From Clostridia bacterium (lineage in GTDB: Bacteria; Bacillota; Clostridia; Clostridiales; Clostridiaceae): DNA of 23,333 nucleotides. The notes under the pieces are model-generated. The model made no database searches and was not told where the DNA came from. It worked only from the letters and a program-made list of their open reading frames with translations. The position numbers and the translations under genes are program-made. This document shows, one piece after another, positions 23,214 through 23,333 of the stretch. The stretch lies in NCBI GenBank assembly GCA_009930125.1, contig RZYZ01000008.1:1-23333 (forward strand), written 5' to 3'. The first letter of the stretch is position 1; each line of letters opens with the position of its first letter.

Positions 23214-23333
23214 GTGCTGAAAAGTTACAAGACAGAAATACATCCGACGGAGAAGCAGAAACACAAAATAAACAGAACCATCGGTGTCTGCAGGTTCATC
23301 TACAATTTCTACATTGCTGAAAACAAAGAGATC
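23214..23333 (+). CDS. tnpB: IS200/IS605-type TnpB (OrfB) protein, 3' part outside the window
   Basis: Only the first 40 codons are visible; the frame stays open to the window end. The sequence LKSYKTEIHPTEKQKHKIN followed by TIGVCRFIYNFYIAENKE has the form of TnpB N-termini (K-x-Y-K..I.P...Q...I..T.G.CR..YN). The start is uncertain: GTG at 23214, or ATG 23205 and GTG 23202 in frame. AAAGGTGAT (23198-23206) is the likely ribosome binding site and favours 23214. TnpB is the RNA-guided nuclease of IS605/IS1341 elements. No TnpA is seen to its left, so this may be a TnpB-only element, but the right side is not visible. Confidence 0.75.
   Translation, partial: MLKSYKTEIHPTEKQKHKINRTIGVCRFIYNFYIAENKEI

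Noticed and set aside
1..23333. CRISPR array, toxin-antitoxin pair or phage-defence island
   Set aside because: No spaced direct repeats, cas-like genes, small toxin/antitoxin pairs or restriction genes were seen.

Overview
The window reads as chromosomal DNA of an anaerobic, amino-acid-fermenting Firmicute, probably a member of Clostridia. The evidence is strong AGGAGG-type ribosome binding sites, TTGACA/TATAAT and extended -10 promoters, an FprA-type flavodiiron protein, a YtrA-type GntR/ABC operon, a PadR/DUF2812 pair and a long-form urocanate hydratase. Species cannot be named from the sequence. Nothing looks like a prophage or plasmid. The only mobile-element signal is the start of a TnpB-like gene at the right edge.

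Layout, left to right: (1) an ABC-F ATPase cut by the left edge, plus strand. (2) An operon of a YtrA-type GntR repressor, an ABC ATPase and a six-TM permease; its promoter lies in a perfect 16-bp-arm inverted repeat. (3) A convergent gene for a small four-TM protein of unknown function. (4) A two-gene operon of a flavodiiron NO/O2 reductase (FprA) and a RIC/ScdA di-iron repair protein, with a perfect CRP/FNR-like palindrome at an activator position. (5) A methyltransferase with a zinc-ribbon-like N-terminus, converging on (6) a PadR regulator/DUF2812 membrane protein pair. (7) A membrane-anchored HtrA protease, minus strand. (8) A lipoprotein FMN/FAD reductase of the fumarate/urocanate reductase type, plus strand. 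(9) tsaD coupled to a membrane-anchored alpha/beta-hydrolase-fold protein that seems to have lost its catalytic Ser and His, minus strand. (10) A RusA-like protein with a C-terminal zinc ribbon, then a CapA-family protein, plus strand. (11) A histidine-degradation operon hutU-ftcD-hutI plus an FAD oxidoreductase, minus strand. (12) About 550 bases with no large gene, holding a short well-initiated ORF, then a promoter and the first 40 codons of a TnpB-like protein.

Functionally, hutU, ftcD and hutI take urocanate to glutamate and formimino-THF; hutH and the cyclodeaminase gene are not in the window. FprA and RIC together point to defence against NO or oxygen and repair of iron centres. Six start codons were moved inward from the longest open frame because a clear Shine-Dalgarno sequence sits in front of the internal start (PadR, HtrA, the flavoprotein reductase, the RusA-like protein, CapA and the FAD oxidoreductase). 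Most convergent or isolated genes are separated by strong, often bidirectional, hairpin terminators.
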